Below, piece by piece: positions 1 to 7,140 of a DNA stretch of 64,000 bases. Both the position numbers and the translations under genes were made by a program. This DNA comes from Candidatus Rifleibacteriota bacterium (lineage in GTDB: Bacteria; Muiribacteriota; Ozemobacteria; Ozemobacterales; Ozemobacteraceae): contig JADFZL010000010.1 of NCBI GenBank assembly GCA_015232575.1, forward strand, positions 1-64,000, in the 5' to 3' direction. The notes beneath the pieces were generated by a model that saw only the letters and a list, made by a program, of their open reading frames with translations, made no database searches and was not told the DNA's origin. The stretch's first letter is position 1. Each line of letters starts with the position of its first letter.

Positions 1-116
1 TCTATACATGCAGAAATCTCCGCAGGCAAATACTCCCTGACGAAATCAACTCGTGCCTCAGGATGATTAAAATACCACTTAACAAACGCATCATGCGGAT
101 TATTCAACTCTTTCAT
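1..116 (-). CDS. Rpn-family nuclease/putative transposase, N-terminal fragment cut by window edge
   Basis: The reverse strand opens with ATG at 116 and reads without a stop to the window edge. The first residues run MKELNNPHDAFVKWYFNHP, followed by EARVDFVREYLP. This N-terminal pattern (HD-F-K, then a run ending in F-x-x-YLP) is typical of the Rpn / PD-(D/E)XK 'transposase_31' family, which are DNA endonucleases linked to recombination. Only about 38 residues are visible, so catalytic residues cannot be checked and I cannot tell whether the gene is intact. It is the only mobile-element-like protein seen, and it sits at the left border of the arsenic island. Confidence 0.6.
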   Translation of the reverse strand, partial: MKELNNPHDAFVKWYFNHPEARVDFVREYLPAEISACI

Positions 117-285
117 ATAAATAATATAGCTCAAAGATAAAAATTATGCAAATTACAAAAAAGCGATGTTTTTCAATAAATGCCGGGGAGAAAAATGTAA
201 AAGTCGGCTTTCAGTGAGGATCTGCCATTTATCTTTAATTATTGCTTTTCAAATAAATATCCTGGCAACTTTGATTCCAACATTA

Positions 286-455
286 GCGGAATAACCGCAA
301 CGTACATTCTGTCGAACTTGATCTTTATCAATACTTATAAAATAACCTTCTGATAAGTTTTTAATGACGATTTTTGGTCTCTACACACAAATGCTACGAA
401 TTGTTAAGTAGATATGATTTTGATAATGTTAGTAGATATTTCTTGTTGATGGACT
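286..455 (-). pseudogene. Decayed duplicate of the arsM promoter and first ~18 codons
   Basis: Positions 286-345 match 10,463-10,522 (arsM 5' end) almost base for base, for example the shared run CGTACATTCTGTCGAAC. On the reverse strand the fragment reads ISIDKDQVRQNVRCGYSA, against MSIDQDQVRQNVRGGYSA in the intact ArsM. The start codon at 338-336 is ATA instead of ATG. Similarity continues upstream of the start (345-375 against 10,522-10,552; then AGTAGATA-GATTTTGATAAT at about 403-424 against 10,560-10,580), interrupted by an insertion of roughly 29 bases. Beyond codon ~18 the similarity is lost. It lies in the same orientation as arsM, so the two are direct repeats about 10.2 kb apart. Confidence 0.75.
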
Positions 456-485
456 GCCTTTTGTTACGGAGATCTGTGATTCGTA

Positions 486-582
486 GTCATCTCGAACGAG
501 GGATAGATCTCAGAAGGGCAGTATAAAACAAGAGCTGTCTCAAAGTAGAAGATACCAGATTTCTCTCTTCTGTCGAGATGAC
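486..582. repeat. Dispersed palindromic repeat, inner-palindrome copy
   Basis: The left arm GTCATCTCGAACGAGGGATA (486-505) pairs imperfectly with the right arm TTCTGTCGAGATGAC (568-582), with AGATCT/AGATTTCT just inside. It belongs to the same family as the copies at 8057, 11189 and 26359 but lacks the outer CTAAGTAC arms. Confidence 0.65.
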
Positions 583-628
583 ATCAAAATAGAACCCCGA
601 AAATTTGGAAAAAAAAGCATGTTCGCTC

Positions 629-666
629 TTGACAATATATTCCAAAAATAGTATATACGAATATAT
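629..666 (+). promoter_or_regulatory. arsR promoter with overlapping ArsR-type operator
   Basis: A strong sigma-70 promoter is visible: TTGACA (629-634), 17 bases, TATATA (652-657). A perfect 8-bp inverted repeat, ATATATTC (635-642) and GAATATAT (659-666), brackets the -10 box, as expected for an ArsR/SmtB operator. The expected transcription start (about 664-665) coincides with the ATG at 665, so the mRNA would be leaderless or nearly so. The layout is seen directly; regulation by the product is inferred from the family. Confidence 0.7.
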
Positions 667-982
667 GGACGTAAATAAAAATATTGACGAACAGAAGTTT
701 GCTCGGCGGGCAGCAATCGCAAAGGCTCTTTCTCATTCAATGAGATTGCAGATTATTGAGTTTTTGCATGCGAAGGGCTTGTCGTGTGTGTGTGAACTGG
801 TTGAAGCATTTGGTTGTAAGCAGCCTATAATGAGTAAACATTTGACCATCTTAAAAAATGCCGGTCTTGTCAACGTGAAAAAAGAAGGTCTGAAGGTTTT
901 TTATTCCCTTAAAACACCATGTATTCTAGACTTTTTTGAATGTGCAGACAGAGCGTTTGAAAATCACAAAAATTCTCTTTAG
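665..982 (+). CDS. arsR: ArsR-family metalloregulator
   Basis: A 105-residue winged-helix repressor that should release its operator when As(III) or a related ion binds. The helix before the recognition helix carries the Cys-Val-Cys metal site (LSCVCELVEAF), followed by the recognition helix (QPIMSKHLTILKNAGLV). The frame is open from 605, but an upstream start would lie within the promoter; ATG 665 sits at the predicted transcription start and gives a normal family length, so I chose it. It heads a forward operon with two thioredoxins, a CcdA-like protein and an ArsP-like permease. It is a different paralogue from the reverse-strand regulator at 11,389-11,775. Confidence 0.88.
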   Translation: MDVNKNIDEQKFARRAAIAKALSHSMRLQIIEFLHAKGLSCVCELVEAFGCKQPIMSKHLTILKNAGLVNVKKEGLKVFYSLKTPCILDFFECADRAFENHKNSL

Positions 983-1005
983 ACAAAATAATTTTGGAGG
1001 TATTT

Positions 1006-1236
1006 ATGAAAATTCAGATTTTGGGAACTGGTTGTGCAAAGTGTCAGAAGCTTGCAGATACAGCAAAGCAGGCAGCGGAAGAGATGAAGTTGTCTTTCGA
1101 ATTGGAGAAAGTAACAAGGCTTGATGAAATCATGAAGTTTGGAGTAATGATAACTCCAGCTCTTGTGGTTGATGGAGCTGTAAAAATCTCTGGAAAGGTT
1201 CCCTCGGTAGAAGAAGTAAAGAAATTTCTGAAGTGA
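1006..1236 (+). CDS. Small thioredoxin-like protein (TM0996/MTH895 family)
   Basis: A 76-residue cytoplasmic mini-thioredoxin with the active site CAKC near the N-terminus (ILGTGCAKCQKL) and the cis-Pro loop ITPALVVDG. The ATG at 1006 follows GGAGG (996-1000), better than the in-frame ATG at 994. Proteins of this family commonly sit next to ArsR regulators and DUF318/ArsP permeases, as here. The likely role is thiol-disulfide exchange with the CcdA-like protein or permease, or reduction of a metalloid-binding protein. The coupling partner is an inference. Confidence 0.85.
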   Translation: MKIQILGTGCAKCQKLADTAKQAAEEMKLSFELEKVTRLDEIMKFGVMITPALVVDGAVKISGKVPSVEEVKKFLK

Positions 1237-1242
1237 ATAGAT

Positions 1243-1686
1243 ATGAATAATATTTTAAGAAATGGAATGCTGGTTTTTCTGGGAGTGGTTATTTTTTCCA
1301 GTACTGCTGTTGCCGAAGATGCTTCAGATACTGCAATTCCAGCTATTGCCAGTTTAACGCCAGTTGAATCTGAATCAAAAATCGCTACTGTTAGTCTTCC
1401 CTTGCCGAAAATGGTTGACGTCGGCGCGGGAAAGTGTCTTTCCTGCAAGAAAATGGCTCCAATTCTTGAAGAAGCAAAGAAGCTATATACTGGCGTTGCA
1501 GAGGTTGAATTCGTTGATGTCTGGGAAAATCGTGATGCCGGTGCAAAATATGGTGTTCGCATGATTCCGACACAGATATTCTTTGATGGTGAAGGGAAGG
1601 AAGTTTTTCGACATGAAGGATTTTTTTCTCTTGAAGATATTCAAAAGCAATTTGAATCACTCGGTGCAAAGCTGAAAAGGGAGTAG
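1243..1686 (+). CDS. Exported thioredoxin-like protein
   Basis: A 147-residue protein with an N-terminal signal peptide (hydrophobic MLVFLGVVIFSS, likely cleavage after AVAE) and a thioredoxin fold. The active site is CLSC at about residues 65-68, and the cis-Pro is in RMIPTQIFF. It begins 6 bases after the preceding mini-thioredoxin and ends 2 bases before the CcdA-like gene, so the three are one transcript. The CcdA-like protein most likely keeps its periplasmic dithiol reduced. Its substrate is unknown; arsenic-binding or disulfide-containing envelope proteins encoded nearby are candidates. Confidence 0.83.
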   Translation: MNNILRNGMLVFLGVVIFSSTAVAEDASDTAIPAIASLTPVESESKIATVSLPLPKMVDVGAGKCLSCKKMAPILEEAKKLYTGVAEVEFVDVWENRDAGAKYGVRMIPTQIFFDGEGKEVFRHEGFFSLEDIQKQFESLGAKLKRE

Positions 1687-1688
1687 TT

Positions 1689-2375
1689 ATGGATTTGTCT
1701 GTATTAGAAAATCAATTAGCTGATGTCATTGCAAGCTCATCATGGCTGGCTCCGGCAGCTGCCTTTGGAGGCGGTGTATTAACTGCTCTTAATCCTTGTG
1801 TTCTGGCAACTGTACCGCTAATAATAGGCGTGATAGGTGGTTATGGACATGGGCAGGATTCCTGGAAAAGATCCCTGGGATTCAGTTTTTTCTTCGTGGT
1901 TGGATTTGCTCTTGAACTGGCTGTTTTGTTTTCTGTTTCTGCAGCAGCCGCACCATATTTAACCGGAAGATACTGGAAATATGTAATTGCAGCCATCTGT
2001 GGATTATTAGGACTTCATCTCTTATTTGATTTTCAACTTCCGGCTCTTGGAAATATGCCACAAGTTGGCAAATGGGGCGGAATTGCAGGCGTTACGATTC
2101 TAGGCTTTTTATTCGGTCTTGTTTCGATGCCTTGCTCAGGCCCAGTACTGATTCTTCTCGCAAGCCTTGTTCCGGAAATCGGCATTCCGAAAGCCGGGAC
2201 TCTCCTATTTCTTTATGGATTAGGTCATTCTATATTGATTCTAATCGCAGGAGTTTCAATTGGAACTGTCCAGACGCTGGCAGACTCTAAAGGTATGACA
2301 AAAGTTGTGACTGTCATCAAAAAGGTGGCTGGAGTTTTAATTCTGGGTGTTGGGATATATTTTGTGCGATCCTGA
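1689..2375 (+). CDS. ccdA: CcdA/DsbD-like transmembrane electron transporter
   Basis: A 228-residue protein with about six membrane segments. The two family-defining Pro-Cys motifs are present, LNPCVLATVPL near residue 37 and VSMPCSGPVL near residue 152. CcdA proteins pass electrons from cytoplasmic thioredoxin to periplasmic thioredoxin-like proteins through this Cys pair. Here it lies directly after one cytoplasmic and one exported thioredoxin, giving a complete relay. The setting in an arsenic cluster suggests it serves metalloid detoxification rather than cytochrome c maturation; no cytochrome genes are nearby. Confidence 0.88.
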   Translation: MDLSVLENQLADVIASSSWLAPAAAFGGGVLTALNPCVLATVPLIIGVIGGYGHGQDSWKRSLGFSFFFVVGFALELAVLFSVSAAAAPYLTGRYWKYVIAAICGLLGLHLLFDFQLPALGNMPQVGKWGGIAGVTILGFLFGLVSMPCSGPVLILLASLVPEIGIPKAGTLLFLYGLGHSILILIAGVSIGTVQTLADSKGMTKVVTVIKKVAGVLILGVGIYFVRS

Positions 2376-2665
2376 AAGGCACCTGGTTTATCTCTGCAAC
2401 TTGTAACTTACTCCAAGCAATACATATGCTTTGAGTATTTCTCTTATTATAAATTCGGTGTACTTTAGTACAGCAAATACTATTAAGGCTTAGTGAATTT
2501 CTTACAGCTTCTCTTACTCTAAGTATGCAAAATCTTAATTTATGGAACAAATAAGACACTCAACCCACCCCTTTCCACCCCTTTATTAAGATTTGTTGTA
2601 TTAAGGCATCTGAGGAACTTGAAGTTCGTTGTGCTTTTATAGTTACTAGTAAGTTGAGGACTGAA
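2376..2665. other. 290-bp gap between ccdA-like gene and permease
   Basis: No gene is supported. A copy of the outer arms of the dispersed inverted repeat lies at 2518-2606. The gap may separate the permease from the upstream operon or form a structured leader. The permease has its own ribosome binding site GAGGA at 2656-2660. Confidence 0.5.
2518..2606. repeat. Dispersed inverted repeat, outer arms only
   Basis: CTAAGTATGCAAAATCTTAA at the left faces, on the right, a segment ending CCCCTTTATTAAGATTTG then TTGTATTAAG, which is its imperfect reverse complement. These are the outer arms of the element complete at 26,359-26,521, here without the GTCAT...ATGAC core. Confidence 0.6.
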
Positions 2666-4126
2666 ATGAACTGGAAAGATGAATGGAAGACTTTGGTCGC
2701 GATGATTGCAGTCTTTTTGGGCTGTTATTTTTTGCCAATAGGTACTCCGCGCTTTGATAATGCGGTTATGGAAGCATTGCATCTGCTTAAATGGTATGCC
2801 CGTGAACACGTATTGCTCTGCCTGGTGCCTGCGTTTTTTATTGCCGGGGCAATAACGATTTTTGTCAGTCAGGCTTCAGTTATGAAGTATCTGGGTCCAA
2901 ATGCCAATAAACTATTAGCTTATGGCGTTGCTTCAGTTTCCGGAACAATTCTTGCCGTCTGCTCATGTACAGTACTTCCCTTGTTCAATGGCATTTACAA
3001 AATGGGAGCTGGTTTAGGTCCTGCATGTGCGTTTCTCTATTCAGGGCCGGGAATTAATATTCTTGCTATAGTTTTAAGCGCCCGAATCTTGGGAATGGAT
3101 ATCGGAATTGCTCGGGCAATAGGTGCAATCGGTTTCAGCGTCATTATCGGCGGAGCAATGGGCTTCATTTTCAGGGAAGAGGAAGCTGAAAAAGCCCGCG
3201 TTATGGCCGAGTTGCCGGAACCTGAAGTGACGCGTCCTTTATGGCAGAATGTCCTTTTTTTCGGAGCGCTCATTGGCATTCTGGTTTTTGCCAACTGGGG
3301 AAAACCGCAGGATGTCAAAATTTCTCTGGCAGATGGAAATACTATAATTGGAACAGTACAACAGGAGACTGAAAATCAACTTGTCATAAAAACCGGCAAT
3401 GAAAGTGCCCTTTCTAAAGACTCTGAAAACCTGAAAACCATAGAAAAAAAGATGGTTGCAAAAAGGGAAATTCCGCCTAGTCCGTGGCTTACAATATATT
3501 CAATCAAATGGATGATTGCGGCAGGATTTGCATTGTCGCTGGCGATTATACTGGGCTTGTGGTTTAAGCTGGCATGGTGGAAAATCATTCTTGCAAGCTT
3601 GCCGACAGCAATTGTGGGTTATTTGTATCCAGCAGAACCTTTGAATGCATTTGTCGCTGGAACAATCGGGTTAAGTCTTATAACCAGCACTGATGATAAT
3701 GAAAGCAAGGATTGGTTCGGGTCTTCGTGGGACAATGCAAAAATGATATTACCATTATTGCTTGGCGGCGTTCTGGTTGCCGGACTTTTGTTGGGACGAG
3801 TTGGAAATGAAGGCCTGATTCCAAATGCATGGATAGTACAACTTGTTGGAGGGAATTCTTTCGGTGCAAACCTTTTTGCCTCAGTTTTTGGAGCATTCAT
3901 GTATTTTGCCACACTTACCGAAGTCCCGATTGTTCAGGGATTGATAGGCAGCGGCATGGGAAAAGGACCCGCTCTGGCGTTGTTGCTTGCAGGTCCGGCA
4001 TTATCGTTACCCAGCATGATCGTCTTGCACAGCATTATGGGTCTCAAAAAAACCTTCGTTTTTTGCCTTCTGACGGTAATTCTTTCAACTTTTTCCGGAA
4101 TAGTATTCGGCACTTTCTGGGGTTAA
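2666..4126 (+). CDS. arsP: ArsP-type permease (DUF318 family), probable organoarsenical exporter
   Basis: A 486-residue polytopic membrane protein of the DUF318/ArsP permease family. The conserved Cys-Ser-Cys motif is in LAVCSCTVLPLF (about residues 95-106), with glycine-rich repeats such as SGPGINILA and a second-half AGPALSLPSM. An insertion of about 70 polar residues (roughly 210-280) separates two membrane halves. ATG 2666 follows GAGGA; the upstream in-frame TTG at 2654 is less likely. Characterised ArsP proteins export trivalent methylated arsenicals, which fits arsM at 9,684-10,517. The substrate here is inferred; other members of the family have unknown cargo. Confidence 0.78.
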   Translation: MNWKDEWKTLVAMIAVFLGCYFLPIGTPRFDNAVMEALHLLKWYAREHVLLCLVPAFFIAGAITIFVSQASVMKYLGPNANKLLAYGVASVSGTILAVCSCTVLPLFNGIYKMGAGLGPACAFLYSGPGINILAIVLSARILGMDIGIARAIGAIGFSVIIGGAMGFIFREEEAEKARVMAELPEPEVTRPLWQNVLFFGALIGILVFANWGKPQDVKISLADGNTIIGTVQQETENQLVIKTGNESALSKDSENLKTIEKKMVAKREIPPSPWLTIYSIKWMIAAGFALSLAIILGLWFKLAWWKIILASLPTAIVGYLYPAEPLNAFVAGTIGLSLITSTDDNESKDWFGSSWDNAKMILPLLLGGVLVAGLLLGRVGNEGLIPNAWIVQLVGGNSFGANLFASVFGAFMYFATLTEVPIVQGLIGSGMGKGPALALLLAGPALSLPSMIVLHSIMGLKKTFVFCLLTVILSTFSGIVFGTFWG

Positions 4127-4199
4127 TATGATTGAAAGAAATCTGTAATTCATCAATCGTTAAATAAACGTATATCACACTTATTTCTGCTTTATTCAA

Positions 4200-4631
4200 T
4201 CAACAGCCGCCCTTTGGGCGGTAGACTTTTTTTGGGCGAAGTTTACATGCACATTGCCCGGTTAAAATTTCATCGTCGTCAACTTCAGTCGGAAGTTTGT
4301 CTTTTTCCCAATCAATGATTCCGCCGTTCAAATTGGCAATGTTTGTATAACCTTTATCCATGAGAAACAAGATCGCCTCCTTGCTTTTCAAACCAACTGA
4401 ATCTGCCAGTATGAGTGGTTTGTCTTTGGGAAGTGATGCAAAATTCTCAGAAAATTGCTTGCTTGGAAGATAGATCAGATTTGGAACTGTGAACTTTTTC
4501 CCGTTCATTTCCATTTCATCCCGAACGTCAACAACAATTGCCCCTTTATTTGCCAATTCATGGGCTTCTCTGGGTGACAAATGAATGATTCCTGCGATGT
4601 GCAGACCGTATTCTTCAAAAAAGCTAGTCAT
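4200..4631 (-). CDS. Rhodanese-like protein lacking the catalytic cysteine
   Basis: A 143-residue single-domain rhodanese fold: VVDVRDEMEMNG is the first conserved loop, and GYTNIANLNGGIIDWEKDKLP the typical end. The active-site loop, normally CRSGxRS, reads DSVGLKSK, so the catalytic Cys is Asp and sulfur transfer by that loop is impossible. Instead the C-terminal tail carries three cysteines (GQCACKLRPKK...GGC). It overlaps the DUF2703 gene upstream by 8 bases, so the two are co-translated. A hairpin CCGCCC-TTT-GGGCGG (4208-4222) lies in the last codons. The role is unknown; thiol or metal binding by the tail is possible. Confidence 0.8.
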   Translation of the reverse strand: MTSFFEEYGLHIAGIIHLSPREAHELANKGAIVVDVRDEMEMNGKKFTVPNLIYLPSKQFSENFASLPKDKPLILADSVGLKSKEAILFLMDKGYTNIANLNGGIIDWEKDKLPTEVDDDEILTGQCACKLRPKKVYRPKGGC

Positions 4632-5130
4632 TCTTTTTACCTAGTAACTCGCATTTCAACAATTTACAGGCAGATTTCCAGATCATTTCTTCGGGAATCT
4701 CCTCGTATTTTTTCTCCTCGATTTTTATTCCTCGACAGCAATTTGATTGCCCGGTAATTGAAGAACACGATGGGCAATCGCTTTCAAAAACCTGAGCATT
4801 TGAAAGGATTTTTTCAATTGGAATTCCATTCATAAGTATTTCGTTAGATTCTTTTATTCGATCTGCTGCAAGTTTTGTTTCTTTGAATTCTATTTCTATC
4901 TGTTGTTTTTTGCAGGTCTTCTTCATTTCTTCAATGACTTGCAGCAGAGTTTTCCCTGTATTTGAGCATCTAACACACGTTATTCCATCTTTTTCAAGAT
5001 GTTTCCATTCAATGGTGAGCTTTTGTTTCGGAATAGTCGTATCTGTTTTGTTACCGGCGGTTTGCCCAAACAAGGGTAATGGAAGAATTAATGCAAAACA
5101 AAGCATACCTGACACTATTTTATTTTTCAT
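4624..5130 (-). CDS. Exported DUF2703 family protein
   Basis: A 168-residue protein with a signal peptide (MLCFALILPLPLFGQ) followed by a DUF2703 domain. The recognisable family features are LTIEWKHLEKDG, CVRCSNTGKTL, the ESNEILMNG-P segment, and DCPSC with a following CC pair. DUF2703 members are uncharacterised, cysteine-rich, and frequent in metal and arsenic gene clusters. Most known members are cytoplasmic as I recall, so the signal peptide is notable. The cysteines form CxxC-like pairs suited to thiol chemistry or metalloid binding. It is the fourth gene of a reverse operon and overlaps the rhodanese-like gene. Confidence 0.75.
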   Translation of the reverse strand: MKNKIVSGMLCFALILPLPLFGQTAGNKTDTTIPKQKLTIEWKHLEKDGITCVRCSNTGKTLLQVIEEMKKTCKKQQIEIEFKETKLAADRIKESNEILMNGIPIEKILSNAQVFESDCPSCSSITGQSNCCRGIKIEEKKYEEIPEEMIWKSACKLLKCELLGKKND

Positions 5131-5226
5131 TACTTAACTTCCCCTTTCAATTTGTCAAAAATAGCAGATTTTCAGTTCATTAACAATTCTATTTTAGGTG
5201 GTTTTCAGTTTTTCGATAGATGTTGC

Positions 5227-5907
5227 TCATGAAACCGACTGCATGTTTTGTACTAACTTGCCGTCTGCCAGTCGCAAGACTCGTTTAGCGCGTTTCGAAG
5301 CATTTGGGTCGTGTGTAACCATCAGGACCGTTTTGCCTTCCCGGTTTATTTCTTCGAGGAAATTAAGTATGCTATCAGTGGTGTCGGGGTCGAGATTGCC
5401 AGTTGGTTCATCAGCCAGAACCATTGCCGGATCGTTTGCCAACATTCGGGCGAGAGCAACCCTTTGTTGTTGCCCGCCGCTCAGTTCGCTGGGTTTGTGA
5501 TCAAGACGATCTGCCAGCCCGACACGCGATAAAAGTTCGACTGCCTTGGTTTCCTGTTCCGAGTCTGTATGACCAGCCAGAAACAAAGGAATCTTTACGT
5601 TGTCTATTGCGGTTAAATAAGGAACCAGATTAAATGTTTGAAACAGAAATCCAATCTTATCTTTTCTAAATGATGCCCTTTCTTCTGGATTTATGTCATA
5701 GAGAGACTCTCCGCCCAAAATAATTTTGCCGGAAGTTGGCGAAAGCATTCCGCCCAGCATTAACAGAAGCGTGCTTTTTCCGCTTCCGCTTGGGCCGACA
5801 ATAGATACGAAATCACCTTTGGAAATGTCCACTGTTACATCATCAAGTGCTTTCACTGTTTTGCCGCGATGAATGTAGTGTTTTGTTACCTGTTGAAGGG
5901 ATAGCAT
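5227..5907 (-). CDS. ABC transporter ATPase, LolD/MacB type
   Basis: A 226-residue nucleotide-binding subunit with Walker A GPSGSGKST (about 38-46), signature LSGGQQQRVALAR, Walker B MVLADEPTGNLDP and the switch His in VTHD. The FtsX-family permease encoded 3 bases upstream is its partner; its ribosome binding site AGGAGG lies inside the permease's last codons. MacB/LolD-type transporters use ATP in the cytoplasm to move or extract substrates on the periplasmic side. Between a Cys-tailed exported protein and a DUF2703 protein, it probably acts on an envelope protein or thiol compound rather than lipoproteins in general; that is inference. Confidence 0.88.
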   Translation of the reverse strand: MLSLQQVTKHYIHRGKTVKALDDVTVDISKGDFVSIVGPSGSGKSTLLLMLGGMLSPTSGKIILGGESLYDINPEERASFRKDKIGFLFQTFNLVPYLTAIDNVKIPLFLAGHTDSEQETKAVELLSRVGLADRLDHKPSELSGGQQQRVALARMLANDPAMVLADEPTGNLDPDTTDSILNFLEEINREGKTVLMVTHDPNASKRAKRVLRLADGKLVQNMQSVS

Positions 5908-5910
5908 TTT

Positions 5911-7131
5911 TCAAACCTCCTGAAGAGCAGTGCATGGATCAAGCTTGGAAGCTTGTCTGGCCGGAAAATAACTGGCAACAAGCGAAATGAATATTGCAAG
6001 ACCAAGTGCCCAGATAATCAGCGAAGGCATCGGAAGAACTGGAACTCCTGCAATCCAGGGACCCAGGAAAACAGCCAGAATGGTGCCAAAAATGTAACCA
6101 AATATTCCTCCAGATAAACCAAGAATAAGAGCTTTCATCAGGAATAATCGCAAAACAATTTTGGATCCTGCTCCTAAAGCCATCAATGTGCCTATTTCCC
6201 GACGTCGTTCATAGACGTTCGCATACATATAATTTGCAATACTGGCTCCGCCGACCAGAACGATAATCGCCAGAAAAAGGAGTGATAATCGTGCCATCAT
6301 GTGGTTGGTATTAATTTGTGTATCAACAATCTGGGTAATAGTAACTACTTTTGCTTCTGGAAGTAGAGTATTGATCTTTTGAACCAGTCCCTTTGAGATT
6401 TGTTCGCAACAACCAACAACTTCAATGGCATTAACAACCGTACCTTTATTGGAAAGCTTTTGAATTGTATGCAGATGCGCAAATGCCCGTGAATCATCAA
6501 TTGTACCAGTTGTTGGAAGGATACCGATGATTTTAAATTCTTTATCCAGAAGTTTGAGAGAGTCTCCTTCTTTAAGAGTGAGTACAGAAGCCATATCTGC
6601 GCCCACAAGAATGCTTGATTCATCAAGCGTGTCAATGACTCTTTTACGCACAAGAGTTTCTTTCGCTACTGGTTTTTCCGACCCCGGCAATTCGGCAATT
6701 GTGCCGCAGCCCTGAGGGCGTGAAAAAATTCCAGCTCCCTGCCATGCAGCCTTTGCCTGAAACTCATTTTTTGGCAATATGCCGGTCAGAATGAAATTTT
6801 TACCACTCAACTGAATTGGAAGAGAAAGCTTGGGAGAAAGATTATCAAGTCCCTGCAGGTCAGACGTTGAGAGCCTTGTTACATATTCTTCAGGGAAGAC
6901 ATCTCCCTGCATATCAGCATTGTAGTAGTTTTGAATTGAAGCGGATTTAGGGAGAATTAGTATGTTTGCCCCCAATGCATCAAGTTCACGTGCTACTGCC
7001 TTTTCGGAAAAATAGGTAATGTTTTTTATTGAGACGATAACGCTTATTCCCAGAAAAATTGCTAAAAAACTGGTTAAAACCTGGTTTTTTCGTTCAAAGA
7101 TTTCCAGTAATACTATTGAGTGCAGTTTCAT
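5911..7131 (-). CDS. ABC transporter permease, FtsX/MacB family
   Basis: A 406-residue permease: one N-terminal membrane helix (VLTSFLAIFLGISVIVS), a large periplasmic MacB-type domain (about 45-270), then three C-terminal helices forming the FtsX domain, including the typical ERRREIGTLMALGA loop. The order of segments matches MacB/LolC-type mechanotransmission permeases. It is flanked 9 bases upstream by the Cys-tailed exported protein and 3 bases downstream by its ATPase. No MacA-type adaptor or outer-membrane channel is encoded nearby, so a full tripartite efflux pump is not evident. Confidence 0.85.
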   Translation of the reverse strand: MKLHSIVLLEIFERKNQVLTSFLAIFLGISVIVSIKNITYFSEKAVARELDALGANILILPKSASIQNYYNADMQGDVFPEEYVTRLSTSDLQGLDNLSPKLSLPIQLSGKNFILTGILPKNEFQAKAAWQGAGIFSRPQGCGTIAELPGSEKPVAKETLVRKRVIDTLDESSILVGADMASVLTLKEGDSLKLLDKEFKIIGILPTTGTIDDSRAFAHLHTIQKLSNKGTVVNAIEVVGCCEQISKGLVQKINTLLPEAKVVTITQIVDTQINTNHMMARLSLLFLAIIVLVGGASIANYMYANVYERRREIGTLMALGAGSKIVLRLFLMKALILGLSGGIFGYIFGTILAVFLGPWIAGVPVLPMPSLIIWALGLAIFISLVASYFPARQASKLDPCTALQEV

Positions 7132-7140
7132 AGGGCTTCT

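Larger units (their letters stand above)
117..664. other. 548-bp non-coding stretch left of the ars island
   Basis: No convincing gene is present. The stretch holds a decayed copy of the arsM 5' end (about 286-455), one copy of the dispersed inner palindrome (486-582) and the arsR promoter/operator (629-666). Short reading frames here, such as a 66-residue reverse frame over 540-740, overlap the palindrome and promoter and have no recognisable domain. Confidence 0.6.

Noticed and set aside
605..664. Longer N-terminus of the first ArsR (start at 605)
   Set aside because: The added codons overlap the promoter TTGACA-17-TATATA and have no ribosome binding site; ATG 665 fits the family length.
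4208..4222. Terminator at the end of the rhodanese-like gene
   Set aside because: The hairpin CCGCCC-TTT-GGGCGG lies inside the coding end and has no T-run on either strand.
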